Source: Mycolicibacterium sp. CBMA 234 (GTDB lineage Bacteria > Actinomycetota > Actinomycetes > Mycobacteriales > Mycobacteriaceae). From it: DNA of 64,000 bases. The DNA is taken from assembly GCF_009729415.1 (NCBI RefSeq), contig NZ_MPKW01000025.1, positions 62,001 to 126,000 of the forward strand. The letters run 5' to 3'. Numbering within the stretch: the stretch's first letter is position 1; every line of letters begins with the position of its first letter. The notes under the pieces were generated by a model, which was not told where the DNA came from, did not search any database, and saw nothing but the letters and a program-made list of their open reading frames with translations. The translations under genes were made by a program, and so were the position numbers. This document shows, in pieces, positions 45,519-55,656 of this stretch.

Positions 45519-46378
45519 CTGATCAGGCACAGCGCGGGGGAATGGCGAAATGGCCTGCCATTGCCGAGGCGATCGACTGGGTCCGCCGCTATCTGCAGAA
45601 CCATCCGATCGCGTCGCTGAGCACCGCCGGCGGTCAGATCGTGTTGGGGTTGCGGACGTTGGAGTATTTGTTCGTCGACATCGTCAAGGGCCGTTTCCAG
45701 GTGCGGGAGTTCCTGGATCAGGCCGCGTTCATGGCCGGGACTGCCTTGACACCAACGGTTTTGGTGACGATTCCGATCAGTGTGACGTTGTCGATCCAGT
45801 TCGCGTTGTTGGCCGGGCAGGTCGGTGCCGCCTCGTTGTCGGGCGCGGCGACGGGCTTGGTGGTGATCCGGCAGGGCGCCCCGCTGGTCGCGTCGCTCCT
45901 GCTCGCGACGGCGGTCGGTTCGGCCGTGTGTGCCGACCTCGGGTCACGCACCATGCGTGAAGAGATTTCGGCCATGGAGGTCATGGGAGTGTCTCCGATC
46001 CAGCGCCTGGTGGTGCCGCGGCTGGTCGCGTTGGTGCTCATCGGGGTACTGCTCACCGGCGTCACCAGCTTCGTCGGCTATCTAGCGAGCTACATGTTCA
46101 ACGTCTACTTGCAGAACGGCACCCCCGGCTCGTTCATCGCAACATTCTCGTCGTTCTCCACGGTCGGTGACCTGGCGCTGGCGATGGTCAAAGCCATCGT
46201 CTTCGGCCTCATCGTGGCGGTGATCAGTTGCCACAAGGGGCTTGACACCCGCGGCGGCCCGGCCGGCGTGGCTAACTCGGTCAACGCCGCCGTGGTGGAG
46301 TCCGTGTTGCTCATGATGATCGTCAACGTCGTCATGAGTCAGCTGTACATCCTCATCTTTCCGAAAACATCGATCTGA
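45515..46378 (+). CDS. yrbEA: MCE transporter permease YrbEA (MlaE family)
   Basis: 287 residues. Integral-membrane permease of the Mce lipid importer, paired with YrbEB. MlaE-type motifs are seen: HPIASLSTAGGQ, VTIPISVTLSIQFALLAGQVGAASL, and the EEISAMEVMGVSPIQRLVVPR coupling region where the MceG ATPase would dock. About five to six membrane helices. ATG at 45515 with GGAAGGGG upstream. Followed after 1 bp by yrbEB. The number of this mce system (mce1-4 or other) cannot be told from sequence alone. Confidence 0.95.
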   Translation: MTDQAQRGGMAKWPAIAEAIDWVRRYLQNHPIASLSTAGGQIVLGLRTLEYLFVDIVKGRFQVREFLDQAAFMAGTALTPTVLVTIPISVTLSIQFALLAGQVGAASLSGAATGLVVIRQGAPLVASLLLATAVGSAVCADLGSRTMREEISAMEVMGVSPIQRLVVPRLVALVLIGVLLTGVTSFVGYLASYMFNVYLQNGTPGSFIATFSSFSTVGDLALAMVKAIVFGLIVAVISCHKGLDTRGGPAGVANSVNAAVVESVLLMMIVNVVMSQLYILIFPKTSI

Positions 46379-46379
46379 C

Positions 46380-47237
46380 ATGGCCGCTCCCTCAACATTC
46401 ACCCCGCAGCTGATGCGGCCGTTCACCAAGGTGGGCAACGGCCTACTCAAGGGCGCGGGACGTACCGGCCACATGGTCGAGTTCTTCGGCAAGGTCTTGC
46501 TGGCCATGCCCACCATGTGGTTGCGCTACCGCAAGGAGTTTCTGCGGCTGCTGTCCGACATCACGTGGGGCAACGGTTCGATCGTGGTCGGCGGCGGCAC
46601 GCTGAATGTGGCTGGGGTGCTTGGTGTCACGGCCGGCGCGCTGGTAGCAGTCGAGGGGTACAACGCGCTGAATCTGTTGGGTTTGGGCCCGGCGACGGGT
46701 CTGGTCTCCTCGTTCGCGACGACGCGTGAACTGGCGCCAGTGATGATCGCGATGGCCTTCATCGCGCAGGCCGGCTGCCGCTTCACCGCGCAGCTCGGGG
46801 CCATGCGGATCAACGACGAGATCGACGCGCTAGATACCCTGGGCATCAACTCGGTGGCGTACTTGGTGGCCACGCGGGTGGTGGCCTCGATCATCGCCGT
46901 GGTGCCGCTGTTTCTCGCGTGCCTGGCGCTGGCGTACCTGTCCTGCCAGCTGGTCAGCGTGGTGGCCGGCCAGTCCACCGGTACTTACCTCCACTACTTC
47001 GGCCTGTTCCTGGAAGGCCGGGACGTGCTGTTCGCGACCATCAAAGCCGTTGTGTTCGTGTTCATCTCCTCGACCGTGCAGTGCTACTACGGCTACTTCG
47101 CTTCCGGCGGCCCAGCGGGCGTGGGCGTGGCGGCAGGCCGGGCGATGCGGGGCAGCGTCACCGTCGTGGTGATTGTCAACATGCTGCTGACCATGGCCTT
47201 GTGGGGCGTCATCAGTGGCGCAAGGTTCGGTGGCTGA
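46380..47237 (+). CDS. yrbEB: MCE transporter permease YrbEB (MlaE family)
   Basis: 285 residues. Second permease subunit. A long N-terminal segment precedes five to six helices; the conserved NDEIDALDTLGINSVAYLVATR is the ATPase-coupling stretch and TTRELAPVMIAMAFIAQAG the central MlaE motif. The stop TGA shares its last base with the mceA ATG, so mceA translation is coupled. Confidence 0.95.
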   Translation: MAAPSTFTPQLMRPFTKVGNGLLKGAGRTGHMVEFFGKVLLAMPTMWLRYRKEFLRLLSDITWGNGSIVVGGGTLNVAGVLGVTAGALVAVEGYNALNLLGLGPATGLVSSFATTRELAPVMIAMAFIAQAGCRFTAQLGAMRINDEIDALDTLGINSVAYLVATRVVASIIAVVPLFLACLALAYLSCQLVSVVAGQSTGTYLHYFGLFLEGRDVLFATIKAVVFVFISSTVQCYYGYFASGGPAGVGVAAGRAMRGSVTVVVIVNMLLTMALWGVISGARFGG

Positions 47238-48712
47238 TGGGCAACTCGTTCGATCACGACCCGCGCGGCTCAACCGATCGCAAGCTGGGCGTCATCGGCC
47301 TGTGTTTTGCCGTGGTGGCATCGATCGCCGCCGTCCTGATGGTGGTCAAATCTCAAGGCAAACTGGATGATTTCATTCGGGTGGACTTGAAGCTCATCAA
47401 CATCGGAGACGGCCTCCCGGAGCGCTCCGACGTGAAGTTCCGCGGCGTGATCGTTGGCATGGTGTCGAGCGTGACGCCGCCGCAGCACGGTCAGCCGAAC
47501 GTGGTGCACGTCGACATCCAGCCGCAGTTCGCGCCGCAGATCCCGGACACTGTGACGGCCCGCGTGGTCCCGGCGAACCTCTTTGCGGTGTCAGCTGTGC
47601 AGCTCGTACAGAACGGCAACGGCGCGCGGCCCATCCGCACGGGCGACGTCGTGATGGAAGATCAGACCCTACCCACAGTGCTGTTCCAGAACGTGTTGGC
47701 CAAGCTGCGGCAGCTGCTCAAAGCCGTTGGGCAGTCACCCGATGCCAATAGTGTCGGTGTCTTTGCGGCCATCTCCGAGGCCACCCACGGCCGCGGGCAG
47801 AAGCTCACCGATGCCGGCCATGACCTGAATGCGGTAATGCAGCAACTGAATTCGGTGGTCAAGTCCGACGACTCGGGGCCGACGACGTTGTCCGCGCTGA
47901 AGAACGCAGCGGATAGCCTGCGCACCGTGTCGCCGGATCTGTTCGCCGCGTTGGACAGTTCGGTCAAGCCGATGCGGACATTCGCCGAGAAGCGTTCGCA
48001 ACTGACCAATTTCCTCACAGGCGGACTGAAAACCACGGGCACTCTTGGTGATGCGTTCGAGCACCAAATCGACCGGATGATTCAGGTCAGTACTGGTCTG
48101 ACGCCGGGGTTGGGTGTCCTCGCCGACCATGCCGGCGAATTCCACGGTGTGTCAACGCGTTTGCAGGCGCTGGCCAACAAGTTCTACGACGAGGGATGGG
48201 ACCAGGACAGCCACATGCTGAGGGTCATGGCGGTCGTCTCGATGAACCCTTCGCGTCAGTACACCCGGGCGGACTGCCCGCGGTACGGCGAGTTGGAGGG
48301 GCCGAGTTGCCAGACCGCGCCGGAAACCCCGACGGCGCCGGACCTCAAGCCCGGCCTGTCGTCGATGGGTATGGCGACCCCGCCGTGGGTGACCGAGAAC
48401 CGTCCGAACTATGCGCCGCCGCGCTTTTCGGTGCCGATCGTGCCGGACTTCCCGGGCCCGCCGGATCCCGATGTACCGCCGGCACCCCAATCCGCACCCC
48501 CGCCGGGGCAGCAATCCGCGCCTGCACCGGTTCAACAACAATCCGCACCGCTCTACGGCGGCACCGTCGGGCCCGTTGGCAGCCAGGTCGAGAAGGATCA
48601 GTTGAGCCAAATCGTCGGTGGCCCAGCCACATCCGCCACACAACTACTGTTGGGGCCCGTCGCCCGCGGCAGTGAAGTGCAAATCACTCCGGTGCCGGAG
48701 GGGCAGCGATGA
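47237..48712 (+). CDS. mceA: MCE family protein MceA
   Basis: 491 residues. One N-terminal membrane helix (LGVIGLCFAVVASIAAVLMVV), the beta-barrel MCE domain (FIRVDLKLINIGDGLPERSDVKFRGVIVGMV), a long helical region, and a Pro/Gln/Ala-rich C-terminal tail. MceA-F assemble into a periplasmic tube that carries lipids or sterols to YrbEAB. The frame upstream of 47237 overlaps yrbEB and is a shadow. Confidence 0.95.
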   Translation: MGNSFDHDPRGSTDRKLGVIGLCFAVVASIAAVLMVVKSQGKLDDFIRVDLKLINIGDGLPERSDVKFRGVIVGMVSSVTPPQHGQPNVVHVDIQPQFAPQIPDTVTARVVPANLFAVSAVQLVQNGNGARPIRTGDVVMEDQTLPTVLFQNVLAKLRQLLKAVGQSPDANSVGVFAAISEATHGRGQKLTDAGHDLNAVMQQLNSVVKSDDSGPTTLSALKNAADSLRTVSPDLFAALDSSVKPMRTFAEKRSQLTNFLTGGLKTTGTLGDAFEHQIDRMIQVSTGLTPGLGVLADHAGEFHGVSTRLQALANKFYDEGWDQDSHMLRVMAVVSMNPSRQYTRADCPRYGELEGPSCQTAPETPTAPDLKPGLSSMGMATPPWVTENRPNYAPPRFSVPIVPDFPGPPDPDVPPAPQSAPPPGQQSAPAPVQQQSAPLYGGTVGPVGSQVEKDQLSQIVGGPATSATQLLLGPVARGSEVQITPVPEGQR

Positions 48713-49758
48713 AACTGAAACGTAGCACCGTCGTTTTTCTGACGCTGTTCCTGGTGTTCTCCGTCGCTGTCACGTGGATGGTCTTTGCCACCCTGCAGCG
48801 CAACGTCGCCGGGCCCACGTCGACCTACTCGGCGATATTCAGTGACGTATCGGGTTTGGCCGAAGGCGACGATGTCCGGGTGGCCGGTGTACGCGTCGGC
48901 CGGGTCGACAACATCGAACTGACCGGTGACAACCAGGCCAAGGTCACCTTCCAGATACGCAGCAACCAGACGCTGTACACCAACACGCTGGCCTCGGTGA
49001 CCTACCAGAACGTCATCGGGCAGCGGTACCTCGGTTTGAGTCAGGGCGAGGGGGAACGTCGCAAAATGCCTGTACGAGCCCAGATTCCGGAAAATCGGAC
49101 CAACCCGTCGTTCGATATCTCCTATATGCTCAACGGTTTTGAGCCGTTGTTCACCGAACTCGACCCGCAGCAGGTGGACAACCTGACCAATGCCATCATC
49201 CAGGCGTTTCAGGGCAACCAGGGATCGCTCTTGACATTGACCACCCAGGCCTCGGTGTTGACGCAGACCCTCGCGGGACCCGATGCGGCGCTCGGTGATC
49301 TGATCGCCAACCTGGACAAGCTGATGACAACGCTGGCCAAGCAGAGCAACAACTTGGAGACAATGCTGAGCGAGTCGTCGGCGGCGCTGTCCACATTGAA
49401 CGGCCGGCGCCAGGAACTGGTCGCCTCGGTGGGGTCCATCACGGCGAACGTGACGCGGCTCTCGACGCTCGTCAGTGCGATCACTCCCGATGTGCTGCAG
49501 TTCATCGACCGCGATCCCGGGTTCCTGACGTACAGCACCACCGACGGAAAAGCCCGGCTCGGCTACCTGATGGCCAACGTGCCGTTGCTGCTGAAGGGTC
49601 TGGCCCGCATCACCCAGGACGGCAGCTACTTGGACGCGTACATCTGCGATGTGGACTTCGGGCTGTGGCGCGGCTTGCTGAACTGGTTCCGCATGTTCGT
49701 CGTCAGGGCGACCCCGGGTAATGGCAACGAAGTGTGGCATACGGCGGTGTGCCGATGA
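48709..49758 (+). CDS. mceB: MCE family protein MceB
   Basis: 349 residues. Signal anchor (STVVFLTLFLVFSVAVTWMVF), MCE domain (YSAIFSDVSGLAEGDDVRVAGVRVGRV…NVIGQRYLGL), then long coiled helical segments. ATGA overlap with mceA and with mceC. Subunit of the Mce lipid-transfer assembly. Confidence 0.95.
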   Translation: MKLKRSTVVFLTLFLVFSVAVTWMVFATLQRNVAGPTSTYSAIFSDVSGLAEGDDVRVAGVRVGRVDNIELTGDNQAKVTFQIRSNQTLYTNTLASVTYQNVIGQRYLGLSQGEGERRKMPVRAQIPENRTNPSFDISYMLNGFEPLFTELDPQQVDNLTNAIIQAFQGNQGSLLTLTTQASVLTQTLAGPDAALGDLIANLDKLMTTLAKQSNNLETMLSESSAALSTLNGRRQELVASVGSITANVTRLSTLVSAITPDVLQFIDRDPGFLTYSTTDGKARLGYLMANVPLLLKGLARITQDGSYLDAYICDVDFGLWRGLLNWFRMFVVRATPGNGNEVWHTAVCR

Positions 49759-50819
49759 GTAGCCTCTTCGGCGGCCCCCTGCGCCCGGCGAACATCCCGG
49801 GCGGGCGGCAGCGAGTTCTCGAGGACTACAACAAGTTCTGGCTCGGCGTCATCGGTATGACAGTGATCGTCGGGATGGTCGCGGCGGTTGTCCTGGTCAG
49901 CGTGCTGGACCTCGGCAGGAAGCAGTACACCGCCGAGTTCGCGCAGGCGGCGGCGATCAAGTCCGGGAACGCGGTGACCATCGCGGGCATCCCGGTTGGC
50001 GAGGTGCAGAACGTCGCCCTGGCCGGTGACCACGTGGTGGTCACCTTCAAAGCCGACAAGAACGTGCGGCTGGGCACCGACACCCGTGCGGCCATCAAAC
50101 TCACCACCATCCTGGGTGCGCGGTACCTGGAGATCGCCCCCGCCGGTTCGGGTCAATTGCCGGGCAACACAATCAAACTGAGCCATACGGAGGTCCCGTA
50201 TGACCTGCAGAAGACGCTGGAGGGCGCGACCAGCACCCTGGCTCCGCTCGACGCGGATCGGATCGCCGAGTCGGTGCGGGTGATGAGCGGCAGCCTGCAG
50301 GGCATGCCAGACGCATTGCCGCAGGCACTCACCAACTTGAACTCGTTGGCCGGGGTCATTCAGTCCCGTCGCGATCAGCTCGGCACCTTGATCACGAACG
50401 CCGATACCATCGCGGCGTTGTTGCACCGGCAGAAGGCCGACTTGGGTGCACTTGTGTTGCAGGGCAATCAGATTCTGGGTGAGATGACCACGCGACGGGC
50501 CGCGATGCAGCGCCTGTTCGACGGGGTCACGCTGCTGGCTGATCGGGTCCACACGATTCTCGCCGATGAGCCGCAACTGGATTCGCTGCTCAACAGCCTG
50601 CACGAGTTCGCCAAACTGCTCGCCGACCATGACGCCATGCTGCGTAACACCCTTCAGACCGCGCCCGTCGCGACGCGCAATCTTGCCAACGTTATGGGCA
50701 GCGGCAATGCCATCGATTTTGCCCTGCCCGCCGGCGTCATGATCGACTCCTGGATGTGCGCGATCAGCGGTCGGGCCCGGCAGTTCAACCTCGTCGAATA
50801 TTTCAAGGACTGCAAATGA
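49755..50819 (+). CDS. mceC: MCE family protein MceC
   Basis: 354 residues from the ATG at 49755. Short cytosolic start, membrane helix FWLGVIGMTVIVGMVAAVVLV, MCE domain (FAQAAAIKSGNAVTIAGIPVGEV…TTILGARYLEI), and helical C-terminal half. Unlike some MceC proteins the tail is not Pro-rich. ATGA overlaps on both sides. Confidence 0.95.
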   Translation: MSSLFGGPLRPANIPGGRQRVLEDYNKFWLGVIGMTVIVGMVAAVVLVSVLDLGRKQYTAEFAQAAAIKSGNAVTIAGIPVGEVQNVALAGDHVVVTFKADKNVRLGTDTRAAIKLTTILGARYLEIAPAGSGQLPGNTIKLSHTEVPYDLQKTLEGATSTLAPLDADRIAESVRVMSGSLQGMPDALPQALTNLNSLAGVIQSRRDQLGTLITNADTIAALLHRQKADLGALVLQGNQILGEMTTRRAAMQRLFDGVTLLADRVHTILADEPQLDSLLNSLHEFAKLLADHDAMLRNTLQTAPVATRNLANVMGSGNAIDFALPAGVMIDSWMCAISGRARQFNLVEYFKDCK

Positions 50820-51985
50820 GTAGGCGCCCCTTGATGATCGGCGTGGTCGCGGTGGTATCCGTCATCGCCGTGGTGGCGGCCGCGGCCATTGCGCTGCCGC
50901 GCTTGTGGCACCGCAATATCACGGTGACCGCGCACTTTCAGGACGCAGTGGGGCTGTATCCGGGCAATGCGATCTCGGTGCTGGGCATGCAGGTCGGCAA
51001 GGTTGACACGGTCCAGAACATGGGCGGATACGTCGAGGTCACCATGGACATCGACCGCAAGGTGCCCGTGCCTGCCGATGTGGTGGCCGCGACGGTCTCC
51101 GCGTCGATCCTCACCGACCGGCACATCGAGCTGACCCCGCCCTACCGTGGCGGACGCAAGCTGCGCGACGGCGACATGATCGGGATGGGCAACACCAGGA
51201 CGCCGGTCGAGTTCGACAAGACCCTGTCCATGATCGACAAGCTCGGCACCGCGCTGAAAGGAAATCCGAATGGCGGTGGGCCACTGGGAGATCTGGTGAA
51301 CCTGGGCTCGCAGATTACGACCGGCAACAGCGAGCAGATCAAGTCGACGCTGACCAAGCTGTCCGAGGCGCTCAAGGTGGGTCCCGACGGTGGTGCCAAG
51401 ACGGAGAAGAATCTGCAGGAGATCATTCGCAGCGTCTCCGACCTGACTCGGTCCGCCGCCGACAACGATGCCGCCATCCGCACGTTCGGCGGCAACGTGC
51501 ACCAGTTGAGCGACATCCTCGCCGACCAGAACCTCGGCTCCGGACGCACCGGAGCCAAAGCCAACGAAATCCTCCAAGAGGTAAGCGGGCTGCTGGACCG
51601 CCACCGCGATCAACTCAAGGGATCGTTCGGCGACCTCAACACCGTCACCAAGTCCCTCTCGGACAACAAACGTGAGCTGCAAGAAACCTTGGACGTCCTG
51701 CCGCTGACCCTCGACAATCTGTACAACGTGCTTGACCCGGTCGGCGGCAGCGTCAGGGTGCACGCGGTGACCGACAAGCTGCTGTTCAACGGCCAGCTGA
51801 ACAAGGAACTCTGCAACCTCATGGGCCTGAAGCAATTGGGTTGCGCAACAGGAACATTGCAAGACTACGGCCCCGACTTCGGGCTGACCTCGATGATGGA
51901 CCTGATGGCCAACGGTATCGGCCCGTCAGGTCAGGGTGAGCCGCCCAAACCGGCTGCACCCGTGCAGGGAGGGCCGACCCGATGA
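50816..51985 (+). CDS. mceD: MCE family protein MceD
   Basis: 389 residues. Starts MSRRPLMIGVVAVVSVIAVVAAAAI (membrane anchor), MCE domain (FQDAVGLYPGNAISVLGMQVGKV), long helical region with ASILTDRHIELTPPY, and a short Pro-rich tail. ATGA overlap with mceC and mceE. Confidence 0.95.
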   Translation: MSRRPLMIGVVAVVSVIAVVAAAAIALPRLWHRNITVTAHFQDAVGLYPGNAISVLGMQVGKVDTVQNMGGYVEVTMDIDRKVPVPADVVAATVSASILTDRHIELTPPYRGGRKLRDGDMIGMGNTRTPVEFDKTLSMIDKLGTALKGNPNGGGPLGDLVNLGSQITTGNSEQIKSTLTKLSEALKVGPDGGAKTEKNLQEIIRSVSDLTRSAADNDAAIRTFGGNVHQLSDILADQNLGSGRTGAKANEILQEVSGLLDRHRDQLKGSFGDLNTVTKSLSDNKRELQETLDVLPLTLDNLYNVLDPVGGSVRVHAVTDKLLFNGQLNKELCNLMGLKQLGCATGTLQDYGPDFGLTSMMDLMANGIGPSGQGEPPKPAAPVQGGPTR

Positions 51986-53106
51986 CGATGAGCGTGAGAT
52001 CGGCGCGGCGCGGCGCGCGCTGCGCCGGCGTGCTCGGCGGTGTCCTTCTGATGACGGGCTGCGCCGCGGGCCTGGACAGTGTGCCGCTGCCGTCGCCAGG
52101 GTCCGGCGGGAAGACCTACGACCTCAACGCCGTGTTCTCCGACGCGCTGAACCTGCCGGCGAAGGCGAAAGTGCGCCTGTACGGCGCGGATATCGGTGAA
52201 GTCACCTCGATCGAGGCCGAGGACTTCACAGCAAAGGTATCCATGCGGATCCGCAAGGACGTGCCACTACCGGTGGGCAGCACGGCCGAATTGCGTTCGG
52301 CCACACCGCTGGGCGATGTGTTCCTCCAGATTCGCCCGCCAGAGGATCAGTCCCAGACGGACCGCCTGCTTCGCGGGGGCGACACCGTCGGATTGGCGTC
52401 GACGGCGGCCGCACCGACGGTCGAGGAACTGCTCAACTCCCTGGCCATGCTCGTCAACGGCGGCGCTATCCGCGCGCTGACGACCGACGTCAACGGGGCG
52501 GGCCGGGCGGTCGGTGGGCGCGGCGAGAAGCTCGCCTCGTTGATCGCCGAGACCAACCAATTTCTGTCGAAGATGACGGCGCGTTCGGCGCAGCTGGATG
52601 CGACATTGCGCAGCACGTCGAACATGGCGGCTGAGGTGGCCAGTCATCAGCAGAGCCTGGACGCTGCGCTGTCGGCGGGTGCCCCCGCGTTGGCGGTGAT
52701 CTCGGACAACACCACGCGCATCATGGATGTGGTCGACAACGTCGCACGGATCACGCGGCAGTTGTCCAAGTTCCCGTCGATGCAGGGCACCGATACCCGC
52801 AGCGTGGCCGCCGATGTCAACAAGCTGTCGGCGGTGTTCAACGAGATTGCGATGGACCCCAATATCTCGCTGACGGCCTTCAACAGGCTGATCGGGATTT
52901 TAATTAAATCCACCACTTCCACTGCGGTGCACGTGGAAGGGGAGGTCGCGAAGATCGCGATCGGTGCACTCCCCGACAAGAACTACGCGGGTGATCCCGG
53001 CATGCACGGACCCGACGGCACCGACTGGCATCTGATGATCGGCAGCCTGCGGTACGAGTGGAACATGCTGCTCGGCCGCATCTACGGACCGGACCGCACC
53101 CGATGA
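51982..53106 (+). CDS. mceE: MCE family lipoprotein MceE (LprK type)
   Basis: 374 residues. The only lipoprotein of the set: Arg-rich start, hydrophobic core GVLGGVLL and lipobox MTGC (about residues 24-27). MCE domain follows (FSDALNLPAKAKVRLYGADIGEV…TPLGDVFLQI). Lipid anchoring is thought to hold MceE at the outer leaflet. An alternative start at 51988 is possible. ATGA overlap with mceD and mceF. Confidence 0.95.
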   Translation: MTMSVRSARRGARCAGVLGGVLLMTGCAAGLDSVPLPSPGSGGKTYDLNAVFSDALNLPAKAKVRLYGADIGEVTSIEAEDFTAKVSMRIRKDVPLPVGSTAELRSATPLGDVFLQIRPPEDQSQTDRLLRGGDTVGLASTAAAPTVEELLNSLAMLVNGGAIRALTTDVNGAGRAVGGRGEKLASLIAETNQFLSKMTARSAQLDATLRSTSNMAAEVASHQQSLDAALSAGAPALAVISDNTTRIMDVVDNVARITRQLSKFPSMQGTDTRSVAADVNKLSAVFNEIAMDPNISLTAFNRLIGILIKSTTSTAVHVEGEVAKIAIGALPDKNYAGDPGMHGPDGTDWHLMIGSLRYEWNMLLGRIYGPDRTR

Positions 53107-54362
53107 ACGCGCTGAATTCGTTGCTGGCGTTCGCAATCCGGATCATCAAGGCGATGGCCAACCGCAAGGTGCTGCTCGCCCTGGTCGGCTTGGTGCTCAC
53201 CGCAGTGATCGCCTTCGGCTACATCGCCATCGACGGTCTGCGGTTCAACCCGTTCCACCGGACCATCGCGGTCTGGATCATGCTGCCCGAATCCGGTGGG
53301 CTGCTGGCCAATCAGGACGTCACGTTGCGCGGCATCCCGATCGGTCACGTCTCGGCCGTCAACCTCACCAAGAACGGGGTTGAGGCGGTCGCGTCCGTCG
53401 ACGCGTCGGCCCGCATTCCGACCGACAGCCCGGTGCGGGTATCCGGTCTGTCCGCGGCGGGGGAGCAATACCTGGATTTCCGGCCCGAGCACGGAGGCGG
53501 CCCGTATCTGACTGATGGGGCGGTGATTTCGGGTAGGCAGGCCAGTATTCCGGTGACACTGCCGCACATCATCGATCACAGCCGCGGCGCGCTGGCGCAG
53601 CTTGATGCCGACAAGCTCGGCAAGATGGTCAACGAGCTGCACGTCACCAAGGATGGGCCGCGCAAGCTCGCCGCGATCTTCGATGGCGCGAGCCTGTTGG
53701 CCAACACCTTGGACTCGGTCCTGCCGGAGACCGTCGGCATGATTCGTAGTACCCGCGTTGTGTTTCAAACGTTGGCCGATGTACGGCCCGGCCTGGCCGC
53801 CACCACCAACGACTTGACCAACGTGCTCGGCGGCGTGAACAAGATGGACGGCGGCTTCCGCACGCTGGTCGAGAACGGTGAGCAGCAGCTGGCCACGCTG
53901 GACAACCTGATCGCCGACAACCGGCAGAACGTGGTGCAGATCCTGGGCAACCTGACCACGGTGTCGCAGATCATCTATCAGCGCATACCGGCGTTGCAGT
54001 ACCTCTGGCGGCCCGACCGCGACCCGTTCATCGATCGGTTCTCCGCCATGATCCATGACGGCGGTATCTGGGCGATCGGTGACGCCTACCCGAAGTACCG
54101 GTGTGACTACAACCTCCCGCGGCACTCTCCGTCGGATGCGAGCTTCCCCGAGCCGTACAAATACACCTACTGTGAGGACAAGGATCCATCACTGTTGGTC
54201 CGTGGCGCCCGCAATGCGCCCCGGCCGCCGGGTGACGACACAGCCGGCCCGCCGCCGGGATATGACCCGCATGTGGTCACCGACAAGACGCCGCACTACC
54301 CGGGCTACACCATCGACACCCCATACGGCGGCCCGTCATACCCGATCCCGATGCCGAACTGA
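53103..54362 (+). CDS. mceF: MCE family protein MceF
   Basis: 419 residues. Anchor helix VLLALVGLVLTAVIAFGYIAI, MCE domain (VWIMLPESGGLLANQDVTLRGIPIGHV…GEQYLDF), long helices, and a Pro/Tyr/Gly-rich C-terminal tail (DTPYGGPSYPIPMPN). Last of the six Mce subunits. A 26-bp gap follows before the Mce-associated genes. Confidence 0.95.
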   Translation: MNALNSLLAFAIRIIKAMANRKVLLALVGLVLTAVIAFGYIAIDGLRFNPFHRTIAVWIMLPESGGLLANQDVTLRGIPIGHVSAVNLTKNGVEAVASVDASARIPTDSPVRVSGLSAAGEQYLDFRPEHGGGPYLTDGAVISGRQASIPVTLPHIIDHSRGALAQLDADKLGKMVNELHVTKDGPRKLAAIFDGASLLANTLDSVLPETVGMIRSTRVVFQTLADVRPGLAATTNDLTNVLGGVNKMDGGFRTLVENGEQQLATLDNLIADNRQNVVQILGNLTTVSQIIYQRIPALQYLWRPDRDPFIDRFSAMIHDGGIWAIGDAYPKYRCDYNLPRHSPSDASFPEPYKYTYCEDKDPSLLVRGARNAPRPPGDDTAGPPPGYDPHVVTDKTPHYPGYTIDTPYGGPSYPIPMPN

Positions 54363-54388
54363 CGGGCCCACGAGACACGCGAGATGTG

Positions 54389-55042
54389 ATGAGTAAACGA
54401 ACTGCCAATGCCGACGTATTCGAGCAGGTACAAGATCAGGTACAAGACACGGAAACCGAAACGAGTGAGCTGACCGACTCGACTCTGGGGCCAGCCGCCG
54501 GCGATCTCACCGGGACGGATGCATCTGCCGACGCCGCGGAACCGGTTGCGCCAGAACCGAAGCGACGCATCACGCCGGCCGAGGTGGTGTGTGCATTGTT
54601 GTTCACCGTGCTGGTGGCGGCACTGGGTTTTCTCGGTTGGCGGCAGTATGAGCAGTACCGGGTCAACGCGGCGAGCGAAGCGGCGTTGACGGCCGCCAAG
54701 GACTACGCCGTGGTGCTGACCACGTTGGACGCCAAGAACATTGACGAGAACTACCGCAGGTCGCTCGATGGTGCCACCGGCGAGTTCAAGGATGCTTACA
54801 GCCAGGGTGCGAACCAGTTGCGGCAGGTGCTGATCGACAACAAGGCCTCCGGGACGGGCGTCGTCGTGGCGGCGGCGGCGGTGAAGTCGGCGACACCGGA
54901 CAAGGTCGAGGTACTACTGTTCGTCGACCAGTCGATCACCAACGCGGCCAACCCGAGCCCACGCATCGACCGCAACCGCATCGACATGACCATGGAGAAG
55001 GTCGGCGACCGCTGGCTGGCCAGCAGGGTCGAAATCCTGTGA
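54389..55042 (+). CDS. Mce-associated membrane protein (first copy)
   Basis: 217 residues. A long acidic cytosolic N-terminus (1-65), one membrane helix (AEVVCALLFTVLVAALGFLGW) and an extracytoplasmic NTF2-like domain (DYAVVLTTLDAKNIDENYRRSLDGATGEFKDAY). Mas proteins are thought to stabilise Mce complexes. ATG at 54389; stop overlaps the next gene by GTGA. Confidence 0.9.
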   Translation: MSKRTANADVFEQVQDQVQDTETETSELTDSTLGPAAGDLTGTDASADAAEPVAPEPKRRITPAEVVCALLFTVLVAALGFLGWRQYEQYRVNAASEAALTAAKDYAVVLTTLDAKNIDENYRRSLDGATGEFKDAYSQGANQLRQVLIDNKASGTGVVVAAAAVKSATPDKVEVLLFVDQSITNAANPSPRIDRNRIDMTMEKVGDRWLASRVEIL

Positions 55043-55656
55043 CCGCCAAAGAAACTGAAGTGACCGAGGCAGTCGAGGACGCGGAAGTCGAGACCCCCGA
55101 CGTCGAGTCGTCCGAACCGACGGAACCGGCGGACCCCAAGGCACCCAAGACCTATGCCATCCGGCGGAGCCTCTGCTGGGCAGTGGCGGTCGTGATCATC
55201 GCGCTGTCGGCCGCTGCCGGGACGGCGTGGGCGCTGGTCTACGCCCAGCATCAGCACGACGCCGAGGCGGCCGACGCACTCGCGGCAGCACGCGGCTACG
55301 CGGTGACCCTGACCACCACCGACCAGAACTCGACCGACAAGAACTTCGCCGACGTCCTGGGCGGAGCTACGGGCGAGTTCAAGGACGCGTACAGCAAGGC
55401 CGCGGCGAGTATGCGAAAGATGTTGATCGACAACAAGGTCAACACCACCGGCACTGTTGAGGACGCTGCGGTCAAAGCCGTTCGCGGCGACGACGTCGAC
55501 GTGATGCTGTCGGTGAAGCAGGACGTCACCAGTGCCGCGGCGGACAAGCCGCGGACCGACTACGTCAACGTGTCGATGACGATGCGCAAGATGGGCGACA
55601 AGTGGCTGGCGGCGGAGGTGCTGCTGGCCGGAGCGGACGGTAAACGTGGCAAGTAG
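55039..55656 (+). CDS. Mce-associated membrane protein (second copy)
   Basis: 205 residues, paralogous to the preceding protein: acidic tail, helix LCWAVAVVIIALSAAAGTAWALV, and the same domain with YAVTLTTTDQNSTDKNFADVLGGATGEFKDAY. GTG start coupled to the first copy; the 3' end overlaps the next gene by 11 bp. A tandem duplication common behind mce operons. Confidence 0.9.
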   Translation: MTAKETEVTEAVEDAEVETPDVESSEPTEPADPKAPKTYAIRRSLCWAVAVVIIALSAAAGTAWALVYAQHQHDAEAADALAAARGYAVTLTTTDQNSTDKNFADVLGGATGEFKDAYSKAAASMRKMLIDNKVNTTGTVEDAAVKAVRGDDVDVMLSVKQDVTSAAADKPRTDYVNVSMTMRKMGDKWLAAEVLLAGADGKRGK